This document shows, one piece after another, positions 1-7,763 of a stretch of 12,755 bases of DNA; within the stretch, counting starts at the first letter, position 1; every line of letters begins with the position of its first letter. Position numbers and translations under genes: made by a program. The notes under the pieces were generated by a model, which saw nothing but the letters and a program-made list of their open reading frames with translations, was not told the DNA's origin and did not search any database. Origin of the DNA: CAZYXO01 sp964651315 (GTDB lineage Bacteria > Bacillota_I > Bacilli_A > RF39 > UBA660); the NCBI GenBank assembly GCA_964651315.1, contig CAZYXO010000031.1:1-12755 (forward strand), in the 5' to 3' direction.

Positions 1-293
1 TAGGATATTCTGTCCCTAGTGCATCATGTTCGAGAACAGGAGTTAATTTAGGAAGTTATAGTACTAGTGCATGCGGAGGGAATGCCTGGTTAATGACAAA
101 AGGATATGAATGGACAATAACGCCGCGTTCGTCCAGCTCCTACTACGTCTTTCACTGGAACTACAACGGGTACCTGAACAACTACTACGCGTCCGATGCC
201 TATGCCGCTCGCCCCACTATATATCTAGTATCTGACACTTATATTATAAGTGGATCAGGTACTAAATATGATCCATATGTTGTAGGAGTATAA
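1..293 (+). CDS. 3' end of a surface-exposed variable protein (DGR target), 5'-truncated
   Basis: The frame is open from base 3 to the TAA at 291-293 and gives 96 residues, so the gene begins before the window; the internal ATG at 93 is not a credible start because coding content continues upstream. The visible pattern is a Cys/Gly/Ser-rich stretch, NAWLM, YEWTITP, a run of Ser/Tyr/Asn/His, then ARPTIYL and a GSGTKYDPYVVG tail. From memory this matches the C-terminal part of surface or pseudopilin-like proteins common in gut Bacillota (compare DUF6273-type domains: W..TP..SS...RP.LYL). Codons 120-215 differ sharply from every other gene here: G/C-rich, with Asn as AAC and Tyr mostly TAC, which points to a retroelement-diversified ligand-binding surface. 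The N-terminal part is missing, so signal peptide, anchor and overall fold cannot be judged. No clear terminator follows, so read-through into the next gene is possible. Confidence 0.75.
   Translation, partial: GYSVPSASCSRTGVNLGSYSTSACGGNAWLMTKGYEWTITPRSSSSYYVFHWNYNGYLNNYYASDAYAARPTIYLVSDTYIISGSGTKYDPYVVGV
120..215 (+). repeat. Putative DGR variable repeat (VR) with GC-rich 3' end
   Basis: About 56 of 96 bases at 121-216 are G or C by my count, against about a quarter elsewhere. Within it Asn is always AAC (159, 165, 177, 180) and Tyr is TAC six times (141, 144, 162, 171, 183, 186). The other likely diversified codons are TCC (132, 138, 192), AGC (135), CAC (153) and GTC (147), all one or two adenine changes away from AAC. 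The invariant-looking 3' part, GCC-TAT-GCC-GCT-CGC-CCC, would correspond to the IMH end where mutagenic homing starts. Boundaries are approximate because the template repeat is not in the window. Adenine-specific mutagenesis of AAC codons is established for DGRs; its application here is inference. Confidence 0.7.
236..252 (+). repeat. Perfect inverted repeat downstream of the variable repeat
   Basis: CACTTAT and ATAAGTG form a 7-bp stem around a 3-base loop (ATT), about 20 bases past the GC-rich block. In the Bordetella phage DGR a hairpin or cruciform just downstream of the variable repeat promotes target recognition, so position and size fit. Unlike the known GC-rich stems this one is AT-rich, and it also encodes part of the protein (TYIIS), so chance is possible. 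Confidence 0.4.
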
Positions 294-342
294 ATATATT
301 TAATATAATTTATAAAAATATATACATTAGATTTTAATAATA

Positions 343-351
343 TGGTAGAAT
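343..351 (+). promoter_or_regulatory. Extended -10 promoter element of the LTA synthase-like gene
   Basis: TGG-TAGAAT matches the extended -10 form TGn-TATAAT with one mismatch and ends 24 bases before the ATG at 376. No good -35 is seen at 17-bp spacing (TACATT at 323-328 is weak), which is tolerable for an extended -10. A purine-rich stretch (AAGAAAGAAG) at about 356-366 is the only ribosome-binding-site candidate. Confidence 0.45.
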
Positions 352-375
352 AATATAAGAAAGAAGTAGTAAATT

Positions 376-2319
376 ATGAAGAAGAATTTATATTTAACCT
401 TATATTATTTTTTATCTATTATGTTTTTAGAAATAACTTTTAAATTATTAATATTTAAGAAATTTTTTGGTGTAGGTTTAATTAATATTATATTATTTAG
501 TTTAATACTTAGTATTATATTTACAATAATAAGTAAAATGTTTAAAAGTGAAAAAATAAATAATATATTTATTTTTAGTATATTAAGTATATTAGGTTTT
601 TGGTTTAGTTTAGAGTTTGTTTTTAGACAAATATTTGAAGTATTCTTTTCTATTCATTTATTTGAACTTGCAGATCAAGCAGCATCTTTTGTAGGTAAAA
701 CAGTAATAGAAATACTTAAGAATAGTTATGGCATAATACTTATGTTTATACCATTAATATTAGGAATAATATTAAGAAAAAGACTTAATAATAATCAAAT
801 GAGTTTAAAGAAATTAATTATTATGTTTGTAATATTAATTATTACTAGTGTTAGTTTTATTTATTCTTTAAGAATAAATAAAAGTAAAGTATATTCTAGT
901 TATAATTTATTTTATAAAGTAGATGATAATAGTCTTAATATGGATAAAATGGGTGTTATGATAAGTACTTATTTAGATGTTAAAAGAGCAATATTAGGTT
1001 TTGAAGAAGTAGTAAGTACTGGAGGTAATAGTAATATAATTCCTGGAAATAATTCTGAACCAACTGAAATAGTATATGATTATAATAATTTAGATATAGA
1101 TTTTGATAGTTTAATAAATGGTACTAATAATAGTACTCTTAAAAATATTTATACTTATTTTAAGAATGATACAGGTACTAAACAAAATGAATATACAGGT
1201 TATTTTAAAGATAAGAATTTAATTTTATTAATGGGTGAATCTTTTAATGAAATAGGTGTAAGAGAAGATTTAACACCAACATTATATAAATTAGTTAATA
1301 ATGGATTTGTATTTAATAATTTTTATACACCTGTTATGTTATCAACTATTGGAGGAGAATATCAAATACTTACAAGTAATATTCCTAATTTAAGTGGTTT
1401 AAATACTTATTGGAGAAAAGGTAGTAATTCATTTCCTATGGGTATAGGATATTTATTTAAGAATGCTGGTTATAGTACACATGCTTATCATAATAATTCA
1501 TATACTTTTCAAAATAGAAATAAGTATTTGAAAAGTATTGGTTTAGATAATTTTATGGGTTGTTATAATGGATTAGAGAAATTAATGAATTGTAAATTAT
1601 GGCCACAAAGTGATATTGAAATGATTAAAGCAACTGCTGATAAATTTATTAATCAAGATAAATTCTTTACTTATTATGTTACAGTAAGTGGACATATGTC
1701 ATATACTCTTGGTGGTAATGCTATGTATCGTAAAAATAAAGAATCAGTTAAAGATTTACCGTATAGTGAAGAAGTTAAAGGTTATTTAGCAACGCAAGTA
1801 GAACTTGATAAAGCACTGGAACTATTAATAAGTAAACTTGAGAGTGCTGGAAAACTTAAGGAGACAGTTATTGCTTTAGTTGGAGATCATTATCCATATG
1901 ATTTATCACTTGAAGAAGTTAATGAAGCAGCAAGTTATAAAAAAGATGGTGTTATTGAAATAAATCGAAGTAATTTTATTTTATGGAATAGTGATATGGA
2001 AAATGTAAATGTTGATAAAATAGGTAGTTCAATTGATGCCTTACCAACTATATTTAATTTATTTGGTCTTCCCTATGATAGTAGATTATTTATTGGTAAA
2101 GATATTTTAAGTACTGAAGGAGGACTTGCTATATTTAATAATCGTTCATGGATAAGTGATTATGGTAAATACTATGCTTCAAATAATAAATTTGAAGCAA
2201 CAACTAATAAAGAAATACCTGAAAATTATGTAAGTACTATTAATAGTATTGTAAGTAATAAAATAACAATGAGTACAAATATATTAAAACAAGATATATA
2301 TAGAAAGATATTTAAATAA
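376..2319 (+). CDS. LTA synthase-like membrane sulfatase-superfamily phosphotransferase
   Basis: This protein of 647 residues has the layout of the lipoteichoic acid synthase/phosphoglycerol transferase family: about five hydrophobic segments in the first 165 residues (about 6-25, 35-52, 62-82, 117-134, 146-164), a linker, then an extracellular alkaline-phosphatase-superfamily catalytic domain from about 280. Metal and catalytic residues of LtaS have visible counterparts: Glu288 in LLMGESF, Thr324 in LSTIGGEYQ as probable nucleophile, His372 and Arg381 in the YHNN...NR segment, His440 in VTVSGH, and Asp504-His505 in VGDHYPYD. Family members move glycerol phosphate from phosphatidylglycerol onto a lipid-linked polymer at the outer membrane face; the exact substrate here is not readable. 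The length is near LtaS (about 650). It starts a two-gene unit with the amidotransferase one base downstream. The family is sure, but LTA synthesis itself, versus another phospho-head-group transfer, is less so. Confidence 0.88.
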   Translation: MKKNLYLTLYYFLSIMFLEITFKLLIFKKFFGVGLINIILFSLILSIIFTIISKMFKSEKINNIFIFSILSILGFWFSLEFVFRQIFEVFFSIHLFELADQAASFVGKTVIEILKNSYGIILMFIPLILGIILRKRLNNNQMSLKKLIIMFVILIITSVSFIYSLRINKSKVYSSYNLFYKVDDNSLNMDKMGVMISTYLDVKRAILGFEEVVSTGGNSNIIPGNNSEPTEIVYDYNNLDIDFDSLINGTNNSTLKNIYTYFKNDTGTKQNEYTGYFKDKNLILLMGESFNEIGVREDLTPTLYKLVNNGFVFNNFYTPVMLSTIGGEYQILTSNIPNLSGLNTYWRKGSNSFPMGIGYLFKNAGYSTHAYHNNSYTFQNRNKYLKSIGLDNFMGCYNGLEKLMNCKLWPQSDIEMIKATADKFINQDKFFTYYVTVSGHMSYTLGGNAMYRKNKESVKDLPYSEEVKGYLATQVELDKALELLISKLESAGKLKETVIALVGDHYPYDLSLEEVNEAASYKKDGVIEINRSNFILWNSDMENVNVDKIGSSIDALPTIFNLFGLPYDSRLFIGKDILSTEGGLAIFNNRSWISDYGKYYASNNKFEATTNKEIPENYVSTINSIVSNKITMSTNILKQDIYRKIFK

Positions 2320-2320
2320 T

Positions 2321-4138
2321 ATGTGTGGAATAGTAGGATATACAAATAGTAATAATGACAATAAAATAATTAAAAAGATGGCTGATAAAATAAAACATCG
2401 TGGACCTGATGGAGAAGGGTTTTATATCGATAATTATATAGCACTAGGACATAGAAGATTATCGATAATTGATTTATCAACAGGTAATCAACCAATGTTT
2501 AATGAAGATAAAAGTTTAGTAGTAATCTTTAATGGTGAAATATATAATTATATTGAATTATCTAGTGATTTAAAAAAACTAGGACATAAGTTTTCGACTA
2601 AAAGTGATACAGAAGTATTATTACATGGTTATGAAGAATTTGGTTATGATTTTGTTAAGAAATTACGTGGTATGTTTGCATATGCAATTTATGATATAAA
2701 TAAAGAAGAATTATTTATTGTTCGAGATAATTTTGGAATAAAACCTATGTATTATTATCATAATGATAAAACATTTATGTTTGCATCCGAAATAAAATGT
2801 TTTTTAGAACATCCAGATTTTAAGAAAGTTTTTAATAAATCTTTATTAGGTCCATATCTTTCTTTTGGTTTTACTCCAACAAAAGAAACATTTTTTAAAG
2901 GTGTATATAGATTAGATCCTGGAACTTATTTGATTTATAAGAATAATAAAATAACTGAAAAAAGATATTTTAAAATAGAATTTAAAGAGAATAAGTTAAG
3001 TTATGAAGAATCTGTTAAGAAGATATCTGAAATAATGAAAGAATCAGTTAATAGACATTTAATAAGTGATGTAGAAGTAGGTTCTTTCTTATCAAGTGGT
3101 ATTGATTCTTCTTATATAGTTAGTTTAGCAAAACCAGATAATACTTATACTGTTGGTTATGAAAATAAAAAATATGATGAAACTAGTTATGCTAAAGATT
3201 TAACAAATAAACTTAATTTAAAGAATACTAGTAAGATTATTAGTAAAGAGGAATATATGAATATCTTACCAAAGATAATGTACTTTATGGATGAACCAAC
3301 TAGTGATCCTGCAACAGTTGCTCTTTATTTTGTTGCATCTCTTGCTAGAAAAGATTTAAAAGTAGTTTTATCTGGTGAAGGTGCAGATGAATTCTTTGGT
3401 GGATATAACACATATAGAGAAGTTGTAGATATGTCATTTTATAATAAAATACCTTATTTTATAAGACATGGTATATCACTATTTTGCTCAATATTACCGG
3501 AAATAAGGGGTATTAACTTTTTAGTTAGAAGAGGTAAGAAGTTAGAAGATTATTATATTGGAGTAGGTAGTGTATATAGTGAAAAAGAAAGTAATAAAGC
3601 CCTAAGAAATAAAAGAACAATCAAGAATAAAGATATAACTAAAGATGTATTTAATGAATATAAAGATGAATCTAATTTAATTAAAATGCAAGCAATAGAT
3701 ATTAACTTTTGGTTAATTAAAGATATTTTACAAAAAGCTGATCGAATGACAATGGCTGCAAGTGTCGAAGGTAGAGTACCTTTTATTGATAAAGAAGTAT
3801 TTAAAGTTGCTAGTTCACTTCCATTTGATTATAAAGTTACAAAAGAAAATACGAAAGTAGCATTAAGAGAAGCAAGTAGAGAAGTAATACCTAATGAATC
3901 TTATAAAAAGAAAAAATTAGGATTTCCCGTACCTGTTAGAGATTGGATAAAAGAGAGTGACTTTTATAATAATATAGAAGAATCTTTTAATAGTGAATAT
4001 GCTAAAAAATATTTTAATGTAAAATATATTAATAAACTATTAATAGAACATAAGGAGAATAAAAAAGATAATTATAAAAAAATATGGACAATATATATGT
4101 TCTTAGTTTGGTATAAAGAATATTTTGGAAATGAATAA
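2321..4138 (+). CDS. asnB: Glutamine-hydrolysing asparagine synthase family amidotransferase (AsnB)
   Basis: A full-length AsnB of 605 residues. The N-terminal class II glutamine amidotransferase domain starts at MCGIVG, so Cys2 becomes the N-terminal nucleophile after Met removal; HRRLSIID (44-51), NGEIYN (71-76) and SDTE (95-98) are its glutamine-binding motifs. The synthetase domain has the PP-loop SSGIDSS (258-264) for ATP, SGEGADEFFGGY (351-362) and ADRMTM (473-478). The ammonia from glutamine would be passed to an adenylylated carboxylate, aspartate in the classic reaction. Some Bacillota and Corynebacterium members (B. subtilis AsnB, LtsA) instead amidate diaminopimelate in peptidoglycan. 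The start lies one base after the stop of the membrane phosphotransferase, implying co-transcription and perhaps translational coupling; this neighbour makes an envelope substrate a fair alternative. A terminator overlaps the stop codon. Confidence 0.9.
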   Translation: MCGIVGYTNSNNDNKIIKKMADKIKHRGPDGEGFYIDNYIALGHRRLSIIDLSTGNQPMFNEDKSLVVIFNGEIYNYIELSSDLKKLGHKFSTKSDTEVLLHGYEEFGYDFVKKLRGMFAYAIYDINKEELFIVRDNFGIKPMYYYHNDKTFMFASEIKCFLEHPDFKKVFNKSLLGPYLSFGFTPTKETFFKGVYRLDPGTYLIYKNNKITEKRYFKIEFKENKLSYEESVKKISEIMKESVNRHLISDVEVGSFLSSGIDSSYIVSLAKPDNTYTVGYENKKYDETSYAKDLTNKLNLKNTSKIISKEEYMNILPKIMYFMDEPTSDPATVALYFVASLARKDLKVVLSGEGADEFFGGYNTYREVVDMSFYNKIPYFIRHGISLFCSILPEIRGINFLVRRGKKLEDYYIGVGSVYSEKESNKALRNKRTIKNKDITKDVFNEYKDESNLIKMQAIDINFWLIKDILQKADRMTMAASVEGRVPFIDKEVFKVASSLPFDYKVTKENTKVALREASREVIPNESYKKKKLGFPVPVRDWIKESDFYNNIEESFNSEYAKKYFNVKYINKLLIEHKENKKDNYKKIWTIYMFLVWYKEYFGNE

Positions 4139-4162
4139 AGTTAGGAATGACTTTATTTTTTT
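4134..4162 (+). terminator. Rho-independent terminator after asnB
   Basis: AATAAAGT and ACTTTATT form an 8-bp stem around an 8-base loop (4142-4149) and run directly into seven T (4156-4162). The stem begins just before the asnB stop codon, so it closes the two-gene unit tightly. Confidence 0.8.
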
Positions 4163-4175
4163 ATATAATAAATAA

Positions 4176-6143
4176 TTAATAGTTAGTAATTAATACTTCG
4201 ATTGTTATATAACTATTATCCTTTTGTTTGTGATAATTAGAATTATTATAATTACAATTAATATAATGTATTTTATAATTATGTTCTTTTACCCATTGTT
4301 CTAATAAATTATGTTTATTACCTTTATGCTCGATGACATTTGATAGAGCAAATTTGATACCTTGCTCATCTAATAACGTCAAATAATTTAGTAAATCTCT
4401 TTCATCTTTTTCAGTCCAGCCACCATTTTCATTATAACTAGCTGTGCCTAAAAAATATGGTGGGTCACAATAAACTAAAGTATTATTGGTAGTTTCAATT
4501 GCATATTCTCTAAAATCAGAATTTACAAACTCTATATTTTGTATTTTTAATTTTGTAATAAAACTTTTTAAATTTTTTCGTAGTGAATTGTTAAAATCTC
4601 TTTTACCAACAGGCATATTAAAATCACCACTTCTATTAAAACGAATTTGATTATTAAATCCATAAATAACTAAAGTCAAAAAAAGAAAATCCTTTTCTGT
4701 TGAATCACATTTCATGTTGTTATAATCAGTTCTTAATTGAAGATATTTATTTTTATTATATGAGCCTAATCCTTTATCACTTGTACAATTATATTGTGTA
4801 TAACCATTTAATAAAGAATTACTTAAGTTATATTTTTCAATAATTCTTTCTAATTTATCAATAATAAATCCATCTTCATATTTTTTTAATAAATTCATAA
4901 CCCTAATTATTTCTTTTTGTTTATCTACACATACAATTCTTTTTGCCCTAACATTTACACCTACATTTGAACCACCAGAAAATAAATCAACAAATAAATC
5001 AAGTTCTTGTGGAAAGAAAGGCATAATTTGCTCTAATATTTTATATTTTCCCCCAGTATAATTTAATGGCGATTTTACTTGGCAATCATTAACTGATTCA
5101 AGTTGTTTTAAAGTCTTTCCAGATTTTCCAACTTTACAAACAAATAATCTTTCTTTTAAATCATCAATATGTGTTTTTCCAGAATTAAATTGATTAAAAT
5201 CAGTTTCATATATCTTAACTTTACCTTTTTCTTCAAGAATAGAAAGAATATCTTCATCACTTATTTTCGCTTGTGATCTTCCTGCTCCTTTTGTACCCAT
5301 ATTATTATAAGAAACAATTATATATTTAGCATTTATATTTTCTATTAAATCTTTAAAAGCAAGTGGGGCAGAAACAGAACAATATTTACTTTTAATTCCA
5401 TTCCTTTCCATTTTTTTTGCTACTCCATAAACTTCATTTTTTTGCCACATTGCCACATTTTCTAATAAATGATATGCATCAGAATATTGACGTGAATTAT
5501 ATGGTGGATCAATATAAACAACATCTGCATTTATTTCTTTAACTAATTCATTTGAATCTTCATTAAATATTTTATTATTTTTATTATTTTTATTAGGTTT
5601 TAAATCAAGCATACATAGTTCTAAATTTCTATTTAAATCGCCATTTTTTCGATAAGCATCATAATGTCCAACAGTATTTGCAATCCTATCCATTGCATAT
5701 AAAAGTGAAGTAATTAATATCGCTCTTTCCCTACTATTTATTTTGTTTTGCATATATTCTTCTTCAATATTCTCTCTTATATATCCAATTTTCTGACAAT
5801 TTTCTTTGTTAAAATATGTGTTAGAAAAATTAATTGAAAAATAGTTATCACTTAACTTATGCAAATTATTATAATTGTTTATGTAATTTCTAATTTTAGT
5901 TTTATCGACTTTTTCAAAACCAAACCAAGCAAGATATGATAAGTAGTTAGATTTTAATAAATCATTAACATAAATTTCAGTTTTCTCATCATTAAAAAAA
6001 TCACCAACAATTCCTGTTCCTCCAAATAAATCTAAAAAAGAAGAGTATTTAATTTTTTCTTTTTTTAATACATCTAAAATATTATTTAACATTCTATATT
6101 TGCTACCAATGTATCTTCTATTATTTATCTTAATCATTTTCAT
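4176..6143 (-). CDS. Fused double D12-class DNA N6-adenine methyltransferase (type II, FokI-like layout)
   Basis: A protein of 655 residues holds two complete D12-class adenine methyltransferase domains in tandem. Domain 1 has YIGSKYR (11-17), the AdoMet-binding FLDLFGGTGIVG (36-47) and catalytic DPPY (212-215, in IDPPYNSRQY). Domain 2 has YTGGKYK (362-368), FVDLFSGGSNVG (384-395) and DPPY (560-563), and ends in a Dam-like ITIEVLITNY tail. The length and duplication resemble M.FokI and M.StsI, where each half methylates one strand of an asymmetric site. The enzyme would transfer methyl from AdoMet to adenine in host DNA and block cutting by the adjacent AlwI-family endonuclease. Start choice: GGAGAG lies about 10 bases upstream of ATG 6143. 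The gene is intact, in contrast to its endonuclease, and has its own promoter. The recognition sequence cannot be read from the protein. Confidence 0.9.
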   Translation of the reverse strand: MKMIKINNRRYIGSKYRMLNNILDVLKKEKIKYSSFLDLFGGTGIVGDFFNDEKTEIYVNDLLKSNYLSYLAWFGFEKVDKTKIRNYINNYNNLHKLSDNYFSINFSNTYFNKENCQKIGYIRENIEEEYMQNKINSRERAILITSLLYAMDRIANTVGHYDAYRKNGDLNRNLELCMLDLKPNKNNKNNKIFNEDSNELVKEINADVVYIDPPYNSRQYSDAYHLLENVAMWQKNEVYGVAKKMERNGIKSKYCSVSAPLAFKDLIENINAKYIIVSYNNMGTKGAGRSQAKISDEDILSILEEKGKVKIYETDFNQFNSGKTHIDDLKERLFVCKVGKSGKTLKQLESVNDCQVKSPLNYTGGKYKILEQIMPFFPQELDLFVDLFSGGSNVGVNVRAKRIVCVDKQKEIIRVMNLLKKYEDGFIIDKLERIIEKYNLSNSLLNGYTQYNCTSDKGLGSYNKNKYLQLRTDYNNMKCDSTEKDFLFLTLVIYGFNNQIRFNRSGDFNMPVGKRDFNNSLRKNLKSFITKLKIQNIEFVNSDFREYAIETTNNTLVYCDPPYFLGTASYNENGGWTEKDERDLLNYLTLLDEQGIKFALSNVIEHKGNKHNLLEQWVKEHNYKIHYINCNYNNSNYHKQKDNSYITIEVLITNY

Positions 6144-6187
6144 AATTTACTCTCCATTTCCATTTTCGGCATCACTATGCTAAATTA

Positions 6188-6216
6188 ATTATAACAAAAA
6201 AAAGATAGAATGTATA
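6188..6216 (-). promoter_or_regulatory. Putative independent promoter of the methyltransferase gene
   Basis: Read on the minus strand, a perfect TATAAT (6193-6188) carries the TGn extension (TGT, 6196-6194) and a TATACA hexamer (6216-6211; 4 of 6 to TTGACA) at 17-bp spacing. It lies 44 bases before the methyltransferase ATG. The -35 half falls inside the terminator hairpin that follows the endonuclease gene, so the two signals overlap. Confidence 0.5.
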
Positions 6217-6225
6217 TCTATCTTT
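6196..6225 (-). terminator. Terminator after the endonuclease gene
   Basis: On the minus strand AAAGATAGA pairs with TCTATCTTT (9 bp, 7-base loop 6210-6216), continuing as a run of eight T. It starts 9 bases past the endonuclease stop codon and separates restriction from modification transcripts. Confidence 0.7.
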
Positions 6226-6233
6226 AACACTTT

Positions 6234-7763
6234 TTAAATATTTATTAATTTATTTTTCCAAGCATCAAATGATTCATTAATATGTGACCACCATTCATTA
6301 GAATCGCTAATGTTATCAACATTACAAATGGTGTCAAATAAGTCTTTTATATTATTTCTATTAAAATTTTTATTATTAATATATAGTTTTCTTAATGCAT
6401 ACATTATTTCTTCAAATCTTCTTAAAGATAATGGCACGATTTTAAGTTTGCATCCTTCATATTCATATTTTACGGAATACCAAAATGTATTTAATGTATC
6501 TCTGTGTATTTGTGGAGCAATAAATAGACAATAATTGTTTTCTGTATTTGAATGTTCTATAAAGTCCTTTAAATGTCTCATAACTGGCTGACCTTCATTA
6601 TGCCACTGATCTCTAGCCGTTAGCATTGTAACTTCACAAATAAAATTAAATTCTTTATAATAACATTCTATATCAGGTGCACCAGCAGGAGCAGTAAATA
6701 AAATATTATTTTCATCATCCGATGTATAATTTGGTTTTATTTCAATTGCATCATTTAAAGTTATTAAAGAAGTTGTTACCCATTTTTCTAAAGCAAGCGA
6801 AGGAGGGATTTCAAGTGTTCTAATATTTTCTAAATTATTAATTATTTTGGTTATACCAACTTCATTTAAATAATCATTTTTTTCTAACTTGTATAATATT
6901 TTCTTTTTTAAAATTATTAACTCTTTCAAAGAATAGTCTTTTAATTTATCAATTTCATCATTAAAGATATTATTATTATTAATTAAATTAGATATTTCCA
7001 AACGATATTCTATTTCTAATTGTTCATTACTTATTTCAATATTTGGTTTTTCTATATCATTTAGATAATCTAAATATTCTTTTTTAGATTTAAAGTTATT
7101 TGAAGCACCAGATTCATTTTTTAAAATAACTTCAATTAATGATTTTCTGGAAGGAACTAAATCTATATAATATCCATTTCCTCTTTTCTTAATTAAATTA
7201 GTTAAAGAGAAATATCTTATTATATTATCAGTATAATCTTTAATATTTTTGAGAGTTGCATTTGTAAAATCTGAAAGATTATCTTTTATATATTGTTTAT
7301 AGTAGTTATTTCTTTCTTTCATCTCTAATTTAGATAGATTATTTCTATATTCGATTACTTTATCTACTTGTTTATCTATGTCATTAATATTAATTAAACT
7401 GAGTACAAAAATAGAAAATTCATTTTTACTTAATCCAACTGGCTCATGTCCTAATAGAAACCATTTATTATTTACTTTATCGATTAATTTTATAACTCCT
7501 ATTAAAGGCTTAATATTATAACCATCCACAAAATCATTTGAAGTTGGATTAGGATATTGCCATTTAAGAGCCCATTTTACAAAGAAATCAGAAAATTCGA
7601 TTTCTTTTTTTATTATCTTTTTAGCTAAATCAGTAACTATAACTTTATTAAAATCATTAATATATGCTAATCCAAGATCTTTTAAATGTGAAAAAGAAGT
7701 TCTTCCTCTCATTGCAGGATCTTGATATTTTTTTTTCATAGAATATATTTTTTGCTTGTTCAT
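6234..7763 (-). CDS. AlwI/N.BstNBI-family type IIS restriction endonuclease, main part with catalytic domain (frameshifted from its N-terminus)
   Basis: This 509-residue frame carries most of an AlwI-family (PF09491-type) endonuclease. From memory it follows N.BstNBI closely: VKWALKWQYPNP (62-73), a region matching its NNQVDEIAEEI segment (about 125-150), and a C-terminal PD-(D/E)XK-like nuclease with Glu326, Asp364 (in GAPDIE), Glu377 (in CEVT) and Glu390. These have the same spacing (38, 13, 13) as E418, D456, E469 and E482 of N.BstNBI, as I recall it. QPVMRH (392-397), NYCLFIAPQIHRDT and KIVPLSLRRF also match. The start Met at 7763 is an artefact: its first 12 residues overlap the upstream frame, and homology resumes at YQDPAM, right after the A9 run at 7736-7728. 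Joined with the upstream 85 residues it gives about 582, close to the roughly 600 of the family. All catalytic residues survive, so the break looks recent or functional rather than decayed. Confidence 0.85.
   Translation of the reverse strand: MNKQKIYSMKKKYQDPAMRGRTSFSHLKDLGLAYINDFNKVIVTDLAKKIIKKEIEFSDFFVKWALKWQYPNPTSNDFVDGYNIKPLIGVIKLIDKVNNKWFLLGHEPVGLSKNEFSIFVLSLININDIDKQVDKVIEYRNNLSKLEMKERNNYYKQYIKDNLSDFTNATLKNIKDYTDNIIRYFSLTNLIKKRGNGYYIDLVPSRKSLIEVILKNESGASNNFKSKKEYLDYLNDIEKPNIEISNEQLEIEYRLEISNLINNNNIFNDEIDKLKDYSLKELIILKKKILYKLEKNDYLNEVGITKIINNLENIRTLEIPPSLALEKWVTTSLITLNDAIEIKPNYTSDDENNILFTAPAGAPDIECYYKEFNFICEVTMLTARDQWHNEGQPVMRHLKDFIEHSNTENNYCLFIAPQIHRDTLNTFWYSVKYEYEGCKLKIVPLSLRRFEEIMYALRKLYINNKNFNRNNIKDLFDTICNVDNISDSNEWWSHINESFDAWKNKLINI

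Noticed and set aside
120..215. GC-rich island as simple horizontal transfer or read contamination
   Set aside because: It stays in frame with AT-rich host-like codons on both sides, and the bias is concentrated in NNC codons at Asn/Tyr/Ser positions, which fits a retroelement target better.
4157..4175. A 16-base AT-only word shared with about 12521-12536, considered as flanking direct repeats of an island
   Set aside because: In DNA this AT-rich such matches are expected by chance, and the copies do not flank the restriction-modification island.
6310..6534. Plus-strand open frame of 74 codons
   Set aside because: Lies antisense within the conserved C-terminal nuclease domain; it is a shadow with no family features.
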